64,000 bases of DNA from Dankookia rubra. GTDB taxonomy: Bacteria > Pseudomonadota > Alphaproteobacteria > Acetobacterales > Acetobacteraceae. Location: NCBI RefSeq assembly GCF_004355005.1, contig NZ_SMSJ01000007.1:62001-126000 (forward strand), given 5' to 3'. Below are positions 45,048 through 54,616 of this stretch, piece after piece. Within the stretch, counting starts at the first letter, position 1, and each line of letters opens with the position of its first letter. The translations under genes and the position numbers were made by a program. The notes under the pieces are model-generated. The model did not search any database. It was given only the letters and a program-made list of their open reading frames with translations, and was not told the DNA's origin.

Positions 45048-45888
45048 GGCGCCCGCCATCGAGCGCCAGACGGGCGCCTGGGTGACGCATGCGATCCTCG
45101 GGATCGGCGTCATCCTGTTTGCCCTGCCGCTCTGGATCGTCCTGATGGGCTCGACCCACGACGCGGCCACCATCGGCCGTGGCGAGGTGCCGCTGCTGCC
45201 GGGCGCCCATGCACTGGAGAACTACCGCGCCGCCTGGACCCAGGGCGGCACCGGCGTCGGCGTCGGCTGGATGCTGTGGAACAGCATGGTCATTGCGTTG
45301 TCGATCGCGATCGGCAAGATCGCCATCTCCATCATCTCGGCCTATGCGGTGGTCTTCTTCCGCTTTCCAGGCCGGCGGCTGTTCTTCTGGGCGATCTTCA
45401 TCACCTTGATGCTGCCGGTCGAGGTCCGAATCTTCCCGACCTTCAAGGTGGTGTCCGACCTCGGCCTGGTGAACACCTATGCCGGGCTGATCATCCCGGT
45501 CATCGCCTCCGCCACGGCGACGCTGCTGTTCCGCCAGTTCTTCCTGACCATCCCGGACGAGTTCGTCGAGGCGGCGAAGATGGACGGCGCCGGGCCGCTC
45601 CGCTTTTTCTGGGACGTGGTGCTGCCGCTGTCGCGCACCAACATGGCGGCGCTCTTCGTCATCCTCTTTGTCTATGGCTGGAACCAGTATCTCTGGCCGC
45701 TGCTGGTCGCCACCTCGGCCGATGTCGAGACGGTGGTGATCGGCATGGTCAAGATGATCGGCTCCGAGTCCAATACCGAGTGGAACATCGTCATGGCGAC
45801 TTGCGTGCTCGCCATGCTGCCGCCGGTCCTGGTGGTGATGCTGATGCAGCGCTGGTTCGTCAAAGGCCTCACGGATACCGAGAAGTAA
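45022..45888 (+). CDS. ugpE: ABC transporter permease (glycerol-3-phosphate type)
   Basis: The 288-residue permease partner has the EAA loop [20 protein letters not shown] and family segments [39 protein letters not shown] and [14 protein letters not shown]. It forms the heterodimeric channel with UgpA. The stop and the ugpC start share a base (TAATG), so the ATPase is translationally coupled. Confidence 0.92.
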   Translation: MSNAVSTTEAPAIERQTGAWVTHAILGIGVILFALPLWIVLMGSTHDAATIGRGEVPLLPGAHALENYRAAWTQGGTGVGVGWMLWNSMVIALSIAIGKIAISIISAYAVVFFRFPGRRLFFWAIFITLMLPVEVRIFPTFKVVSDLGLVNTYAGLIIPVIASATATLLFRQFFLTIPDEFVEAAKMDGAGPLRFFWDVVLPLSRTNMAALFVILFVYGWNQYLWPLLVATSADVETVVIGMVKMIGSESNTEWNIVMATCVLAMLPPVLVVMLMQRWFVKGLTDTEK

Positions 45889-46961
45889 TGGCCACCCTCG
45901 ACCTCATGGACGTCCGCAAGTCTTTCGGTCCGACGCAGGTGCTGCACGGCGTCGACCTGCATGTCGCGGATGGCGAGATGATCGTCATCGTCGGCGCCTC
46001 GGGCTGCGGCAAGTCGACGCTGCTGCGCATCGTCGCGGGGCTCGAGACCGCGACCAGCGGCCATGTGCGGATCGAGGGGCGGGAGGTCACCGGTCTCGAG
46101 CCCGCCGACCGTGACATCGCCATGGTGTTCCAGAACTACGCGCTCTACCCGCACATGACCGTCGCGCAGAACATGGGCTACGGGCTCAAAATCCGTGGCC
46201 TGCCGCGGGACGAGATCGCCCGCCGGGTCGCCGCGACGGCCGAACTCATCGGCATCGGCCCGCTGCTTGACCGCCGGCCGCGCCAGCTTTCGGGTGGCCA
46301 GCGCCAGCGCGTCGCCATGGGCCGCGCCATCATCCGCGAACCGAAGCTGTTCCTGTTCGACGAGCCGCTTTCCAATCTCGACGCCAAGCTCCGCGTCCAA
46401 ATGCGGGCCGAGATCCGCCGGCTGCAGAAGCGGCTCGGCGTCACTTCGTTGTTCGTGACGCATGACCAAGTCGAGGCGATGACCCTCGGCGACCGTCTCG
46501 TGGTGATGCACCAGGGCCATGCGGCGCAGGTGGCGACGCCGATGGAGATCTTCGAGCGGCCGGCCGACACCTACGTCGCCGGCTTCATCGGCAGCCCCTC
46601 CATGAACTTCCTGGCGGGCCGCCTGGCGGAGGCCGGGCAGGCCGTGGCGCTGGAGGCCGGGCCGGTGATCCGCTTCGCCGATGGCCCGCGTCCGGGCCCG
46701 GACGGCATGCCGCTGACGATTGGCGTCCGGCCGGAGCATATTCGCCTCGATGCCGCCGGTCTCGCCCTCGCGCTGGAACTGGCCGAGCCGCTGGGGTCGG
46801 AGACCGTGCTGCACGGCCGGTTGCCGAATGGGGAGGCGCTGGTGGTCAAGCTCACCGGCCCCGGCCCGCGCGACGGCACGCTGCCAGTCGCCCTGCCGGC
46901 CGAGGCGCTGCACGTCTTCGCGGCGGATGGGGGCCGCCGGCTGGACCCGGCCTGCGACTGA
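45888..46961 (+). CDS. ugpC: ABC transporter ATP-binding protein (glycerol-3-phosphate type)
   Basis: The 357-residue ATPase has Walker [10 protein letters not shown], signature [15 protein letters not shown], Walker [16 protein letters not shown] and the H-loop [10 protein letters not shown]. The C-terminal TOBE/OB domain ([14 protein letters not shown]) is that of UgpC/MalK-type importers. It powers uptake of glycerol-3-phosphate or glycerophosphodiesters in concert with UgpA and UgpE. The gene ends 8 bp before the convergent muramidase gene. Confidence 0.94.
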   Translation: MATLDLMDVRKSFGPTQVLHGVDLHVADGEMIVIVGASGCGKSTLLRIVAGLETATSGHVRIEGREVTGLEPADRDIAMVFQNYALYPHMTVAQNMGYGLKIRGLPRDEIARRVAATAELIGIGPLLDRRPRQLSGGQRQRVAMGRAIIREPKLFLFDEPLSNLDAKLRVQMRAEIRRLQKRLGVTSLFVTHDQVEAMTLGDRLVVMHQGHAAQVATPMEIFERPADTYVAGFIGSPSMNFLAGRLAEAGQAVALEAGPVIRFADGPRPGPDGMPLTIGVRPEHIRLDAAGLALALELAEPLGSETVLHGRLPNGEALVVKLTGPGPRDGTLPVALPAEALHVFAADGGRRLDPACD

Positions 46962-46969
46962 GCGGCGGC

Positions 46970-48163
46970 TCACGCCGTCACCATCAGCAGCGCCTGCCGC
47001 CGGACGTCCTCGACCCGGCTGGTCCAGCCGCGGCCGAAGCGGTCAAAGCCGGCAAGGCTGCGGTAGAATTCCAGCCTCGCCTGACAGATGGCACCGACCA
47101 GGGCCCGGGCATCCGCCGCCTGCGCCGCGCGCAGGGTGAAGGGCCCGACCGCGCCGTCCGGCGTGGTGCCGACCGACCGCTGCAGCGCCTTCACCGCGTT
47201 GGCCGGCCCGGCATTCACCCCGAAATCGAAGACCACCAGGTCGACACCGCGCGGCAGGTCCTCGCAACGCATCAGATTCCAGTACTGCGCCCGGTAGATC
47301 TCCTTCGCTTCCGCGGGCCGCAGGTCGCGGACTTCCTCGGCGGTCACCGGCCGGCCGCGCCAGGCCGCAAGGGTCCGGGCCGTGATGCCCATCTGCGTCG
47401 CACCGCCGGGATCGGCCGGGTCGTCGACAAAGCCGCCCTCCTTCGCCAGGACCACCTCCATGCAGAGGTCGAAGCGGCTTGGCTGCCCGGGCACCAGGCC
47501 GGGGAACGGTTGCGTGGAAACGGGGGCGGGGGCGGCAACCGGCACCCGCCGTGCCGCCTCCGCCACCTGGCCCTGCTGCAGCGCCACCAGCGTACGGTCC
47601 TTGTCGCGCGATCCCTGACTGGAGCCGAGCCAGAAATTCACCACCGCGGTGAAGCCCGCGACCAGGGAGCCGACGACGACATTCAGCAGCGTCAGCGCGG
47701 TCCCGTCGCTGGTCTGCGGCGGATCCCGCACCAGCCAAGCTGTGAAAGCGAAGAAGCCGAGCAGGACGAGCACCGAAACCATCGCCGGCCCCAGCGCCAC
47801 GGTCCTGGCGGTCCAGCCCTCGGCGCCGAGCGCACCCAGCATGGCCTCGCTGGCCCGCCTGCGGTCGTCGAGCTCGGTGCGCAGCGCCTCGGCCAGCGCC
47901 TGCCGCTCGGCCTGGCGATCCTTCTGCTGCAACTCCAGGTACTCCCGCCGGATCTCCTCCAGTCGGAGCGTCAGCGCGCTGACCTTGGCCGGGTCAGCCC
48001 GGATCGCGCTGGCGGCATCCTCGATGCTACCGACGCCGGCGACGGACTGCACCACCTCGGCGACCCTGCCGGCCACCTCGCCGGCACGACGCCCGCCGAA
48101 CAACCCGACCAGCTCCGGCACGAGGCTGCCGGCGAGAGATATCAGGGGAATCAGCGGCAGCAT
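46970..48163 (-). CDS. Holin-like N-terminus fused to GH108 muramidase (endolysin-like)
   Basis: In 397 residues, the first 60 are weakly hydrophobic. A charged helical segment at 60-110 likely forms a coiled coil. Two membrane helices at 123-145 and 155-180 are followed by GSSQGSRDKDRTL, the layout of phage/GTA holins. From about 230 a glycoside hydrolase 108 domain follows, with catalytic Glu at 242 in AKEGGFVDDPADPGGATQMG and FDFGVNAGPANAVKALQRSVG of the peptidoglycan-binding part. It should cut peptidoglycan, perhaps at the membrane. No other phage gene is near. Confidence 0.8.
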   Translation of the reverse strand: MLPLIPLISLAGSLVPELVGLFGGRRAGEVAGRVAEVVQSVAGVGSIEDAASAIRADPAKVSALTLRLEEIRREYLELQQKDRQAERQALAEALRTELDDRRRASEAMLGALGAEGWTARTVALGPAMVSVLVLLGFFAFTAWLVRDPPQTSDGTALTLLNVVVGSLVAGFTAVVNFWLGSSQGSRDKDRTLVALQQGQVAEAARRVPVAAPAPVSTQPFPGLVPGQPSRFDLCMEVVLAKEGGFVDDPADPGGATQMGITARTLAAWRGRPVTAEEVRDLRPAEAKEIYRAQYWNLMRCEDLPRGVDLVVFDFGVNAGPANAVKALQRSVGTTPDGAVGPFTLRAAQAADARALVGAICQARLEFYRSLAGFDRFGRGWTSRVEDVRRQALLMVTA

Positions 48164-48340
48164 GGCCTGTCTCCTCGACGGGGGACCGGCCGCACCGGCC
48201 CCGGAGAGGAAAAATTACCTAAATCCGGACGCCTTTTGCAAGGAAAATATTGCTATAACGGGGTCGGCATTACGGCTCACCAGGCGGGCTGGTTCGGCCC
48301 GCCGGCCCCCGGCCTGCCGTTGCCGGGGCATCTTGGCAAG

Positions 48341-48979
48341 CTACTGCCCGCGGCCGGTCACCATGACCGTGAAGGTCCGCAGCGCAAGCGAGGTATCCAT
48401 GAAAAACCAGGCGCGCAGGTCGCGCAGCGCCATGGCATAGGCATGGTCGAAGGCCGCCTTGTTGCGGACATCATCCAGGCAGGTGTCGTAGCCTTGGTTC
48501 ACCTGCGCCAGGCCGGTGATGCCCGGGCGGATGCCGGCGGTACGGTCGGCGAAGAAGGGTATTGAGCGTTCCAGCGTCTGGTAGAAGCCCGGCCGCTCCG
48601 GCCGCGGGCCGATAATCGCCATATCGCCGCGCAGGACGTTGATCAGCTGCGGCAGTTCGTCCAGTCGGGTCTTGCGGAGGAAGAGCCCGACCCGGGTGAT
48701 GCGCGGGTCGCGCTTCTGCGCCCAAACCGCGCCGGCCATCTCGGCATCCGTCCGCATGCTGCGGAACTTCAGCATCATGAAGACCTCGGTGCGGTCCGGC
48801 AGCATGCGGCCGATCCGCATCTGCCGGTAGAGCACCGGCCCCGGGCTGTCGAGGCGGATCGCCAACGCGATCAACGGCCAGAGCGGCAGGGTCAGCAGCA
48901 GCCCGAGCAGCGCGACGAAGATGTCGAAGGCTCGTTTGGCGGCAGCGACATGCAGCGGCAGGTGCAAGGTCTCGGTCAT
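48341..48979 (-). CDS. Undecaprenyl-phosphate sugar phosphotransferase (short monotopic type)
   Basis: The 212-residue protein is a short bacterial sugar transferase: [20 protein letters not shown] as the single re-entrant membrane helix, then [48 protein letters not shown] and [10 protein letters not shown] with the catalytic Asp-Glu pair. It loads the first phosphosugar onto undecaprenyl phosphate to start exopolysaccharide assembly. The N-terminal membrane domain of larger WbaP/CpsE-type relatives is absent. It is the last gene of the minus-strand polysaccharide cluster. Confidence 0.9.
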   Translation of the reverse strand: MTETLHLPLHVAAAKRAFDIFVALLGLLLTLPLWPLIALAIRLDSPGPVLYRQMRIGRMLPDRTEVFMMLKFRSMRTDAEMAGAVWAQKRDPRITRVGLFLRKTRLDELPQLINVLRGDMAIIGPRPERPGFYQTLERSIPFFADRTAGIRPGITGLAQVNQGYDTCLDDVRNKAAFDHAYAMALRDLRAWFFMDTSLALRTFTVMVTGRGQ

Positions 48980-49050
48980 CGCGGTGGCTCCGGTCCTCGC
49001 CCCGCTGTTGGCGGGCGGAGGCGCTGCCGGGGAAAGGCGGCGCTTCCGCC

Positions 49051-50220
49051 CTAGGCCGTCGCGGCATTCTCCGCGCGGCGCCAGGGCGCTTGGGGACGGA
49101 ACAGCAGGTAGCGTGCCACGCCGATCGCGCTGGCAAGGTGGCCGGTCACTAAATAATTGAGGATTACCAATGGCTTCAGCGCGCGAGTTCCGAGTAGCAT
49201 CCCGAGCAGGGCCAGAGTAAGGCCGATTGCTTCGCAAATTGCGAGGAAAAGAAAGAATCTGGAGACGGGGGCGAGCGCCAGGGTACCCAGCATCGCCAGC
49301 AGCAGCAGGAAGGGCATCGCCACCCGCAGCGCCTTGCCGGAAGCGAAGGCCAGCGCGATGCCGCCATGCCGCGGATGGAGCAGGCCGCGCGCCCGCCAGA
49401 GCTGCTGGGCATTGCCTGCGGCGATCCGCCGCCGCCGCCGCGCATCCAGCCCGGGATCGGCGACCTCCGCCTCCCGCGTCCGGATGGTCTCGTCATAAGC
49501 GATGCCCCAGCCCTGCTCGACCATATGGGCCGGCCAGAGGAAGTCGTCGTTGATGGTATCGGGCGGCAGCGGCGACCAGGCCTCCCGCCGGAAAGCCCAG
49601 AAGGCGCCGTGCAGGCCGAGCGGCGCGCCGAGCGCCGCTTCCCCGCGCTTCACCGCGACCTGGTACTGCCAGTACTTGGCTTCCCCCGCCGAGCCGGCGC
49701 GTTCCAGCACATAGGTACCACCGACCGCGCCGAGGCGCGGGTCGACGAAATGCGCCGCCGCCCGGCGCAGCGCATCAGGCGGCAGCATGGCGGAAATGTC
49801 GGACAGCGCGACGATCCCCGGCGGCAGGGTGCCGATCGCCTCGTTCAGCACGCCGAGCTTGCCGCGGTTCGGCCGCAGGTCGCGCACCTCCGCCCGCAGC
49901 CCGGCGCAATCCGGCTCCCGCAGGGTCGCCCGGGCGATCGCCGCCGTGCCGTCGGTGCAGCCGTCGCAGGCCAGGATCACCAGCAGCCGGTCACGGGGAT
50001 AATCGAGCGCCGCCAGGTTGCGCAGCTTGCGGACGATGAAGGCAGCCTCGTTATAGGCCGGCATGACCAGGGTGATCGGCGGCAGCGCGGCTTTCGGCAG
50101 CGGCGCGGGCGGCGTGGCGGGCCGGCGGGCGATGCGGGAGAGCAGCAGCGGCCAGGCGGCATGGTGCCAGGCGGCGAGCGCCAGGGCAGCGAGCGTCAGC
50201 GCCGCGAGCAGGGTCTGCAT
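49051..50220 (-). CDS. Glycosyltransferase family 2, membrane-anchored
   Basis: The 389-residue protein starts with a hydrophobic helix, followed by the GT2 fold: PPITLVMPAYNEAAFIVRKL, ILACDGCTDGTAAIA, IVALSDISAMLPPDAL (DxS-type metal motif) and the acceptor segment DTINDDFLWPAHMVEQGW. The last 120 residues hold three or four membrane helices. This resembles processive or chain-extending enzymes of the cellulose-synthase-like group. It starts 5 bp after the GT4 gene stop, in the same operon. Confidence 0.88.
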   Translation of the reverse strand: MQTLLAALTLAALALAAWHHAAWPLLLSRIARRPATPPAPLPKAALPPITLVMPAYNEAAFIVRKLRNLAALDYPRDRLLVILACDGCTDGTAAIARATLREPDCAGLRAEVRDLRPNRGKLGVLNEAIGTLPPGIVALSDISAMLPPDALRRAAAHFVDPRLGAVGGTYVLERAGSAGEAKYWQYQVAVKRGEAALGAPLGLHGAFWAFRREAWSPLPPDTINDDFLWPAHMVEQGWGIAYDETIRTREAEVADPGLDARRRRRIAAGNAQQLWRARGLLHPRHGGIALAFASGKALRVAMPFLLLLAMLGTLALAPVSRFFLFLAICEAIGLTLALLGMLLGTRALKPLVILNYLVTGHLASAIGVARYLLFRPQAPWRRAENAATA

Positions 50221-50225
50221 GAGGT

Positions 50226-51341
50226 TCAGCTCATGCCTGCCAAGGTGAGGTAATCGCGCGCGGCGACCGCCAGGCTGCCGTGTCGCAGCACGAAGGCGCG
50301 CGGGTTGCCGCCGCGCCCGGCGAGCCCGGCACCGAGCGCCGCAGCCAGCGCTGCCGGATCCTCGGCCGGGACCAGCGCGCCGCTGGCCGGATCGAACGCC
50401 GCCGGCACGCCGCCGACCTCGGTCGCCACCACCGGCAGGCCGCAGGCCTGGGCCTCGAGCAGGGCGAGCGGCAATCCCTCGTTGCGTGAGGGCAGGCAAT
50501 AGAGGTCGAGCGCCGCGTAGAAGCCCGGCATGTCGCCGAGCAGGCCGAGAAAGCGGACCCGGTCGCCGAGGCCGGCCGCCTGCTCGCGCAGTGCCGCCGC
50601 CTCGCCGCCCGCACCAGCGATGGCGAGGATCGCGTCGCCGGGCAATTGGCCCATCGCGGCGATCGCCAAGTCGACGCCCTTCACCCGCTCCAGCCGCGCC
50701 GCGATGCCGATCACCGCGCGGTCGCCGGGCAGGCCTAGCGCGGCGCGGGACGCGGCCTTCGCTGCCTGGTCTGCGGGACGGAAGCGGTCGGTGTCGACGC
50801 CGTTCAGCACGACCTGCGGCCGGGCGCCGATGGCGGCCTCGACCGCCGCGGCAACGTGCGGCGCATCCGCGATCAGCACCGGCGCGGCGACCGCGAGTGC
50901 TGCGCGGACCAGCCGGGCCCGCTTCGGGTCGGCCAGGTGCCAGGCATCGTGCTCGGTATGCAGCCGCGCCTTGACGCCGGCCAGCCGCGCGGCCGGGCCG
51001 GCATAGAGCAGCGGCCCGACATGATGGGTATGCACGGCGGCCGGCCGCAGTCGGCGGAACAGCGCGGCGAGGCGGAAGGGCAGGGCAGGATCGAGCCCCG
51101 GGCGCTTGCCGGCGAAGACCAGCCGGCCGCGATGTTCCTCCAGCCGCGGCCAGGCGGCGATCGCGGCGTCCTGCTCGCCTTCCAGGCTCAGCACCAGGGC
51201 CGGGTGCCGTACCGACTGGGCCCGGGCCAGCTCCAGCGCCATGACCTCCAGCCCACCCGGGGCGAGGTGCTGGACCACATGGATGACCGCGCCGGTCGCC
51301 GCCGGCGCGACAACCAGCGGCAGCGCCGTGGCATTGCTCAT
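50226..51341 (-). CDS. Glycosyltransferase family 4
   Basis: The 371-residue GT-B enzyme has the N-terminal HVVQHLAPGGLEVMALELA donor/acceptor domain, HTHHVGPLLYAG, and the C-terminal nucleotide-sugar site PSRNEGLPLALLEAQACGLP with the E-x7-E motif. NGVDTDRFRP marks the domain hinge. Its ATG overlaps the end of the Wzz frame by four bases (ATGA), so it depends on that frame for translational coupling. Confidence 0.93.
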   Translation of the reverse strand: MSNATALPLVVAPAATGAVIHVVQHLAPGGLEVMALELARAQSVRHPALVLSLEGEQDAAIAAWPRLEEHRGRLVFAGKRPGLDPALPFRLAALFRRLRPAAVHTHHVGPLLYAGPAARLAGVKARLHTEHDAWHLADPKRARLVRAALAVAAPVLIADAPHVAAAVEAAIGARPQVVLNGVDTDRFRPADQAAKAASRAALGLPGDRAVIGIAARLERVKGVDLAIAAMGQLPGDAILAIAGAGGEAAALREQAAGLGDRVRFLGLLGDMPGFYAALDLYCLPSRNEGLPLALLEAQACGLPVVATEVGGVPAAFDPASGALVPAEDPAALAAALGAGLAGRGGNPRAFVLRHGSLAVAARDYLTLAGMS

Positions 51342-52820
51342 GCCGGGCGCCGGACCGAGGGGATCCGCGCCAGGACCTTAACGCCGGTGGTCTTCTCCAC
51401 GTCGCGGACTCGGCGGAAGGTGCCGTCGACCAGTTCCAGCAGGAAGGCGAGGGCGATGCCGAGGCCGAGGCCGGCCGCCGCGCCGGCGGCCGCGAATATC
51501 ACCGTCATCGGCTTCATCGGCGCCGAGGGGCGATAGGGTCGGTCGATGATCTTGATGCGCTCCGGCGCCTGCTGGGTCGCCAGCTCGCTGGTCACCCGTG
51601 CCCGCTCGAACCGGGTGCGGAGCTGCTGGGTCAGCTCGGCCTTCACCGTCGCCTCGCGCTCCAGCCCCTTCAACTCGCGCTCCACCTCGCCGCTGCCGGC
51701 GATGCGGGTGGCGAGGTTCGGCGATGCTGGCGCGGATGTTCGCGGTTTCGCCGCGCAGCTGCTCGAGCCGGTCGCGCGCCGCGGCCATGGCGCCGATCTG
51801 CGAGATCAGCAGCGGCTGCGCCCCTTCGGTCTTCGGCTGCAGCGTGGCTGCCAAGTTCCACAGCCGGTCCATGTCGACTGCGGGCGCCTGCTCGGCGGCC
51901 TTCAGCAGCGCTTGGCGCTCGTTCTCCAGCCGCTTCAGCCGGCCCTCGGCGGCCTGCACGGCGGAATGCTCCTCGGTGTAGCGGGCGCGCAGCAGGGCCA
52001 GCTCGCCGAGGATGGCGACGATGTCCTGTTCCATCCGGCCGAGCACCGGGTTGGTCTGCACCAGCCGGTCCTTCATGGCGCCGACCTCGCCCTCCGCCCC
52101 GGCCAGCTTGACCTCGCGGTCGGCCAGCTGTTCCCGCAGCGCCGCCATGCGCTGCAGGTTGGCGGTGCGCAGCTCCGGCAACTGGGCGGCATGGCGGGCC
52201 TTGAACTCGGCCAGGGCCTGCTCGCTCTGCTGCAGCTGTGCCTGGCTCTCGGCCCACTGGCCTTCCAGGAAGCGGAAGCTGTCGCGCATGCTGCTGTCTT
52301 CCGGCCCGCGCACCCTCTCGATAAACCGGGTGCCGATCTGCCCGAGCGTGCGGTCCATGCCTTCCGGGCTGCGGGCGCGGTAGCGCATCTCCACCATTTC
52401 CTGCCCCAGCAGGGTGACGAAAAGGCCGGCCGCCAGCTCTGCCACGGCGGCGGATTGCTGCGCCTCGGTGGCTCCGGCCGGCACCATCTGCAGATCCTCT
52501 GCCACCTGGCCGAGGACATGGCGGCTCATCAGCAGCGCGCGCAGGCCCTCCATCCGCTCCTTCAGGTTCGTCTTGACCGAAAGGTCTTCCAGGAAGGGAT
52601 TGAACTTGGCCGGATCCTGGATGAGCACGCTCATACGGGTTTCGTAGCTGCGCGGGGCCATGCTCCCGAGGAAGAAGCCGACCGGCGGCAGGATCACGAT
52701 GGGCAGCAGGATGACATAGCGCCGGCGCCAAGCGGCCGCGAGCACGGCGTGGATCACCTCCGCAATGGGCGGGGGGGCCGGCGGCGCTATCGCGGGGGCG
52801 TTGGCGGCAATGTCGGACAT
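51338..52820 (-). pseudogene. Wzz/GumC-type polysaccharide co-polymerase with a +1 frameshift
   Basis: The N-terminal part (from 52820) has a first membrane helix YVILLPIVILPPVGFFLG, the periplasmic domain and long coiled coils. The frame holds to about residue 368 (RASIAE), then a shift near 51715-51716 throws it into a Pro/Arg-rich nonsense tail. The correct continuation lies in another frame, 51338-51720: LATRIAGSGEVERELKGLER, then the second helix PMTVIFAAAGAAAGLGLGIA and the C-terminus, ending ATGA-coupled to the GT4 gene. A single extra C in GAACCTCGCC accounts for it. Real mutation or sequence error cannot be told apart here. Confidence 0.85.
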
Positions 52821-52922
52821 CGATGGCTCCGCGCCGGCCGGTCACCGCCCCGGGTGGGGAAGACGCTCAGGCTGGCGCTTGACCCTTTCTAGCGCAGAAT
52901 CCTCGCAGAGGGGGACATCAAC

Positions 52923-53450
52923 TTAACGGCGCGTGTCGGCCGCGGCTGGCAGGCCGCCGAGCAGGACCAGCACCTCACCCTGCGGGATTGCCGCTTCGAA
53001 GCGCAGTTCGACGTTCGGCACCTCTGGCCGAATCAGCCGGGCGACCGCCAGAGCCCTGCGCTCGCCAATGAGTGAGGCTTCGCCGCCGTCATAGCCGGCC
53101 GGACGGCTGGCTACGGTGACCAGCGCTGCGCCGCGCGCCGCAACGGCGAAGGCCTCGACATCACGGCGCTGGGCATCGTCCGGCTGCACCTGGGCGGCCA
53201 TATAGCGCAGCACCAGGCCGGTACGGGCCGCGGGCCCCTGTGCCGCCGGGGATTCGGCGCGGGCTTTGGCGAGCAACTCCGCCACCGTGATCCGGCCGGG
53301 CTGCCGCGCCGCGCCGCCCTCGCCGAGCCGCGCCTGAGCTTCCAGCAGGGTGCGGTCGGTCGGCGGGATGAACCGGATCGGGTCCGGCGCGCATGCCACA
53401 AGCGGGAGCAGCAGCAACAGGAAGGAAGCGCGGCGGAGCGGCTTGGCCAT
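52923..53450 (-). CDS. Lipoprotein of unknown function
   Basis: The 175-residue protein has a lipoprotein signal MAKPLRRASFLLLLLPLVAC with lipobox LVAC, then PDPIRFIPPTDRTLLEAQAR. No recognised domain; an ASRPAGYDGGEASLIGERRA segment near the end resembles the arginine-containing loop of OmpA-like proteins (the ERRALAVARLI pattern of peptidoglycan-associated domains), which is weak. The start at 53450 is fixed by the signal peptide. It sits between the polysaccharide operon and the acyltransferase and may act in the same envelope pathway. Confidence 0.7.
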   Translation of the reverse strand: MAKPLRRASFLLLLLPLVACAPDPIRFIPPTDRTLLEAQARLGEGGAARQPGRITVAELLAKARAESPAAQGPAARTGLVLRYMAAQVQPDDAQRRDVEAFAVAARGAALVTVASRPAGYDGGEASLIGERRALAVARLIRPEVPNVELRFEAAIPQGEVLVLLGGLPAAADTRR

Positions 53451-53503
53451 TGCGATTGGGTAGGCTGGAGACGGAACGGCGGCAAGCCGGGGGACCGGGC
53501 GGG

Positions 53504-54616
53504 TCACCCTAGCGCCGGCCGCGCCGCCTGGGGCGCCGCGCCGGGCAGGCGCCTGGCCAGGGCGATGGAGGGCTGTTCCACCCAGCGGTACATCGCCCCG
53601 GCTCCCAGTAGGGAGAGCGGGATGGCGAGCAGCAGCAGCGTCTCCAGCGGAAGCCGGCCGTGCAGGCCGTGCACGACGACCAGCAGCACCGGCACATGGA
53701 TCAGGTACAGGCTGTAGGAAACCCGACCGAGCCAGAGCAGCGGCGGCACCTCGAACACGCGCCGAGCGCGGGGGGAGCCGATGGCCAATGCCATCAAGAG
53801 AGCGGCGCCCAGGGTACAGGTATAGTCGACGGAGGGGCCGAGCAGCAGGATTGCGGCGACCCAGAGCCCGCCCAGGCTCCAGCTGGGCAACCGGGCGAGC
53901 ACGGCTTGCACCGCGTCTCCGCGCAGTGCCAGAAGGGCGCCGACGACGAAGCAGTTGACGAAATGCAAGGTGGTCAGGGTGGCGCCGGCCCAGCCGTCGC
54001 CGAAGAAGGGGGCAAGGGGCAGGCCGAGCCGGCGCATCGTCGCATCGGTCGCCACCTGCAGCGCCAGCATGCCTGGAAGCAGCACCCGCAGCGGCAGCCG
54101 CTGCACCGCGAGCAGCAGCAGCGGGAAGACCAGCGAAATGCGAAGCTCGTAGGTCAGGCTCCACATTACCACGTTGAGATGCGCCGAGTGGGTGTCGCCC
54201 AGCATGGCCAGATGCCGCCACAGCGCCGCCGCGTCCGGCATGGCGGACCAGGGATCGGCGTTGAACCAGGGATGCACGCCGTCCAGCGCGACCGGGCGCA
54301 TCACCCACCACAGCGCGGCCGAGAGCAGGATGGAGATGGCAAAGGGCAGCCAGATCCGGCAGATCCGCCGCAGCACGAAGCCACCCCAGCGCATCCCCGG
54401 CCCGCGGGCAAGCGCCAGGGCGAGCACATAGCCCGAGAGGACAAAGAACAGGATCACCGCCGGCCGCGCGCCGACCGCCGCCTTGAACGGGGTGAAGAGC
54501 AGCGCCTGGCGGATGCCGTCCGCCAAGGGCCCGGCCGGCAGGGTTTGCCAGGTGTGGTAGAGCACTACAAGAAAAGCGGCCAAGCCGCGCAGGCTATCGA
54601 GGACGCGAACGCGCAT
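53504..54616 (-). CDS. Acyltransferase family 3 (OafA/YrhL-like), polysaccharide O-acyltransferase
   Basis: The 370-residue polytopic protein has the family motif LDSLRGLAAFLVVLYHTWQ, with the conserved Arg and His, then AVILFFVLSGYVLALALARG. About ten membrane helices follow and no SGNH domain is fused. Such enzymes O-acetylate surface sugars at the inner membrane. The ATG overlaps the stop of the preceding GT2 gene (TGATG), so the two act together on one glycan. Confidence 0.88.
   Translation of the reverse strand: MRVRVLDSLRGLAAFLVVLYHTWQTLPAGPLADGIRQALLFTPFKAAVGARPAVILFFVLSGYVLALALARGPGMRWGGFVLRRICRIWLPFAISILLSAALWWVMRPVALDGVHPWFNADPWSAMPDAAALWRHLAMLGDTHSAHLNVVMWSLTYELRISLVFPLLLLAVQRLPLRVLLPGMLALQVATDATMRRLGLPLAPFFGDGWAGATLTTLHFVNCFVVGALLALRGDAVQAVLARLPSWSLGGLWVAAILLLGPSVDYTCTLGAALLMALAIGSPRARRVFEVPPLLWLGRVSYSLYLIHVPVLLVVVHGLHGRLPLETLLLLAIPLSLLGAGAMYRWVEQPSIALARRLPGAAPQAARPALG

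Noticed and set aside
46970-48163. Prophage or gene transfer agent locus around the GH108 gene
   Set aside because: No terminase, portal, capsid, tail or integrase gene is present on either side within the window; flanks are ABC transporter and polysaccharide genes.
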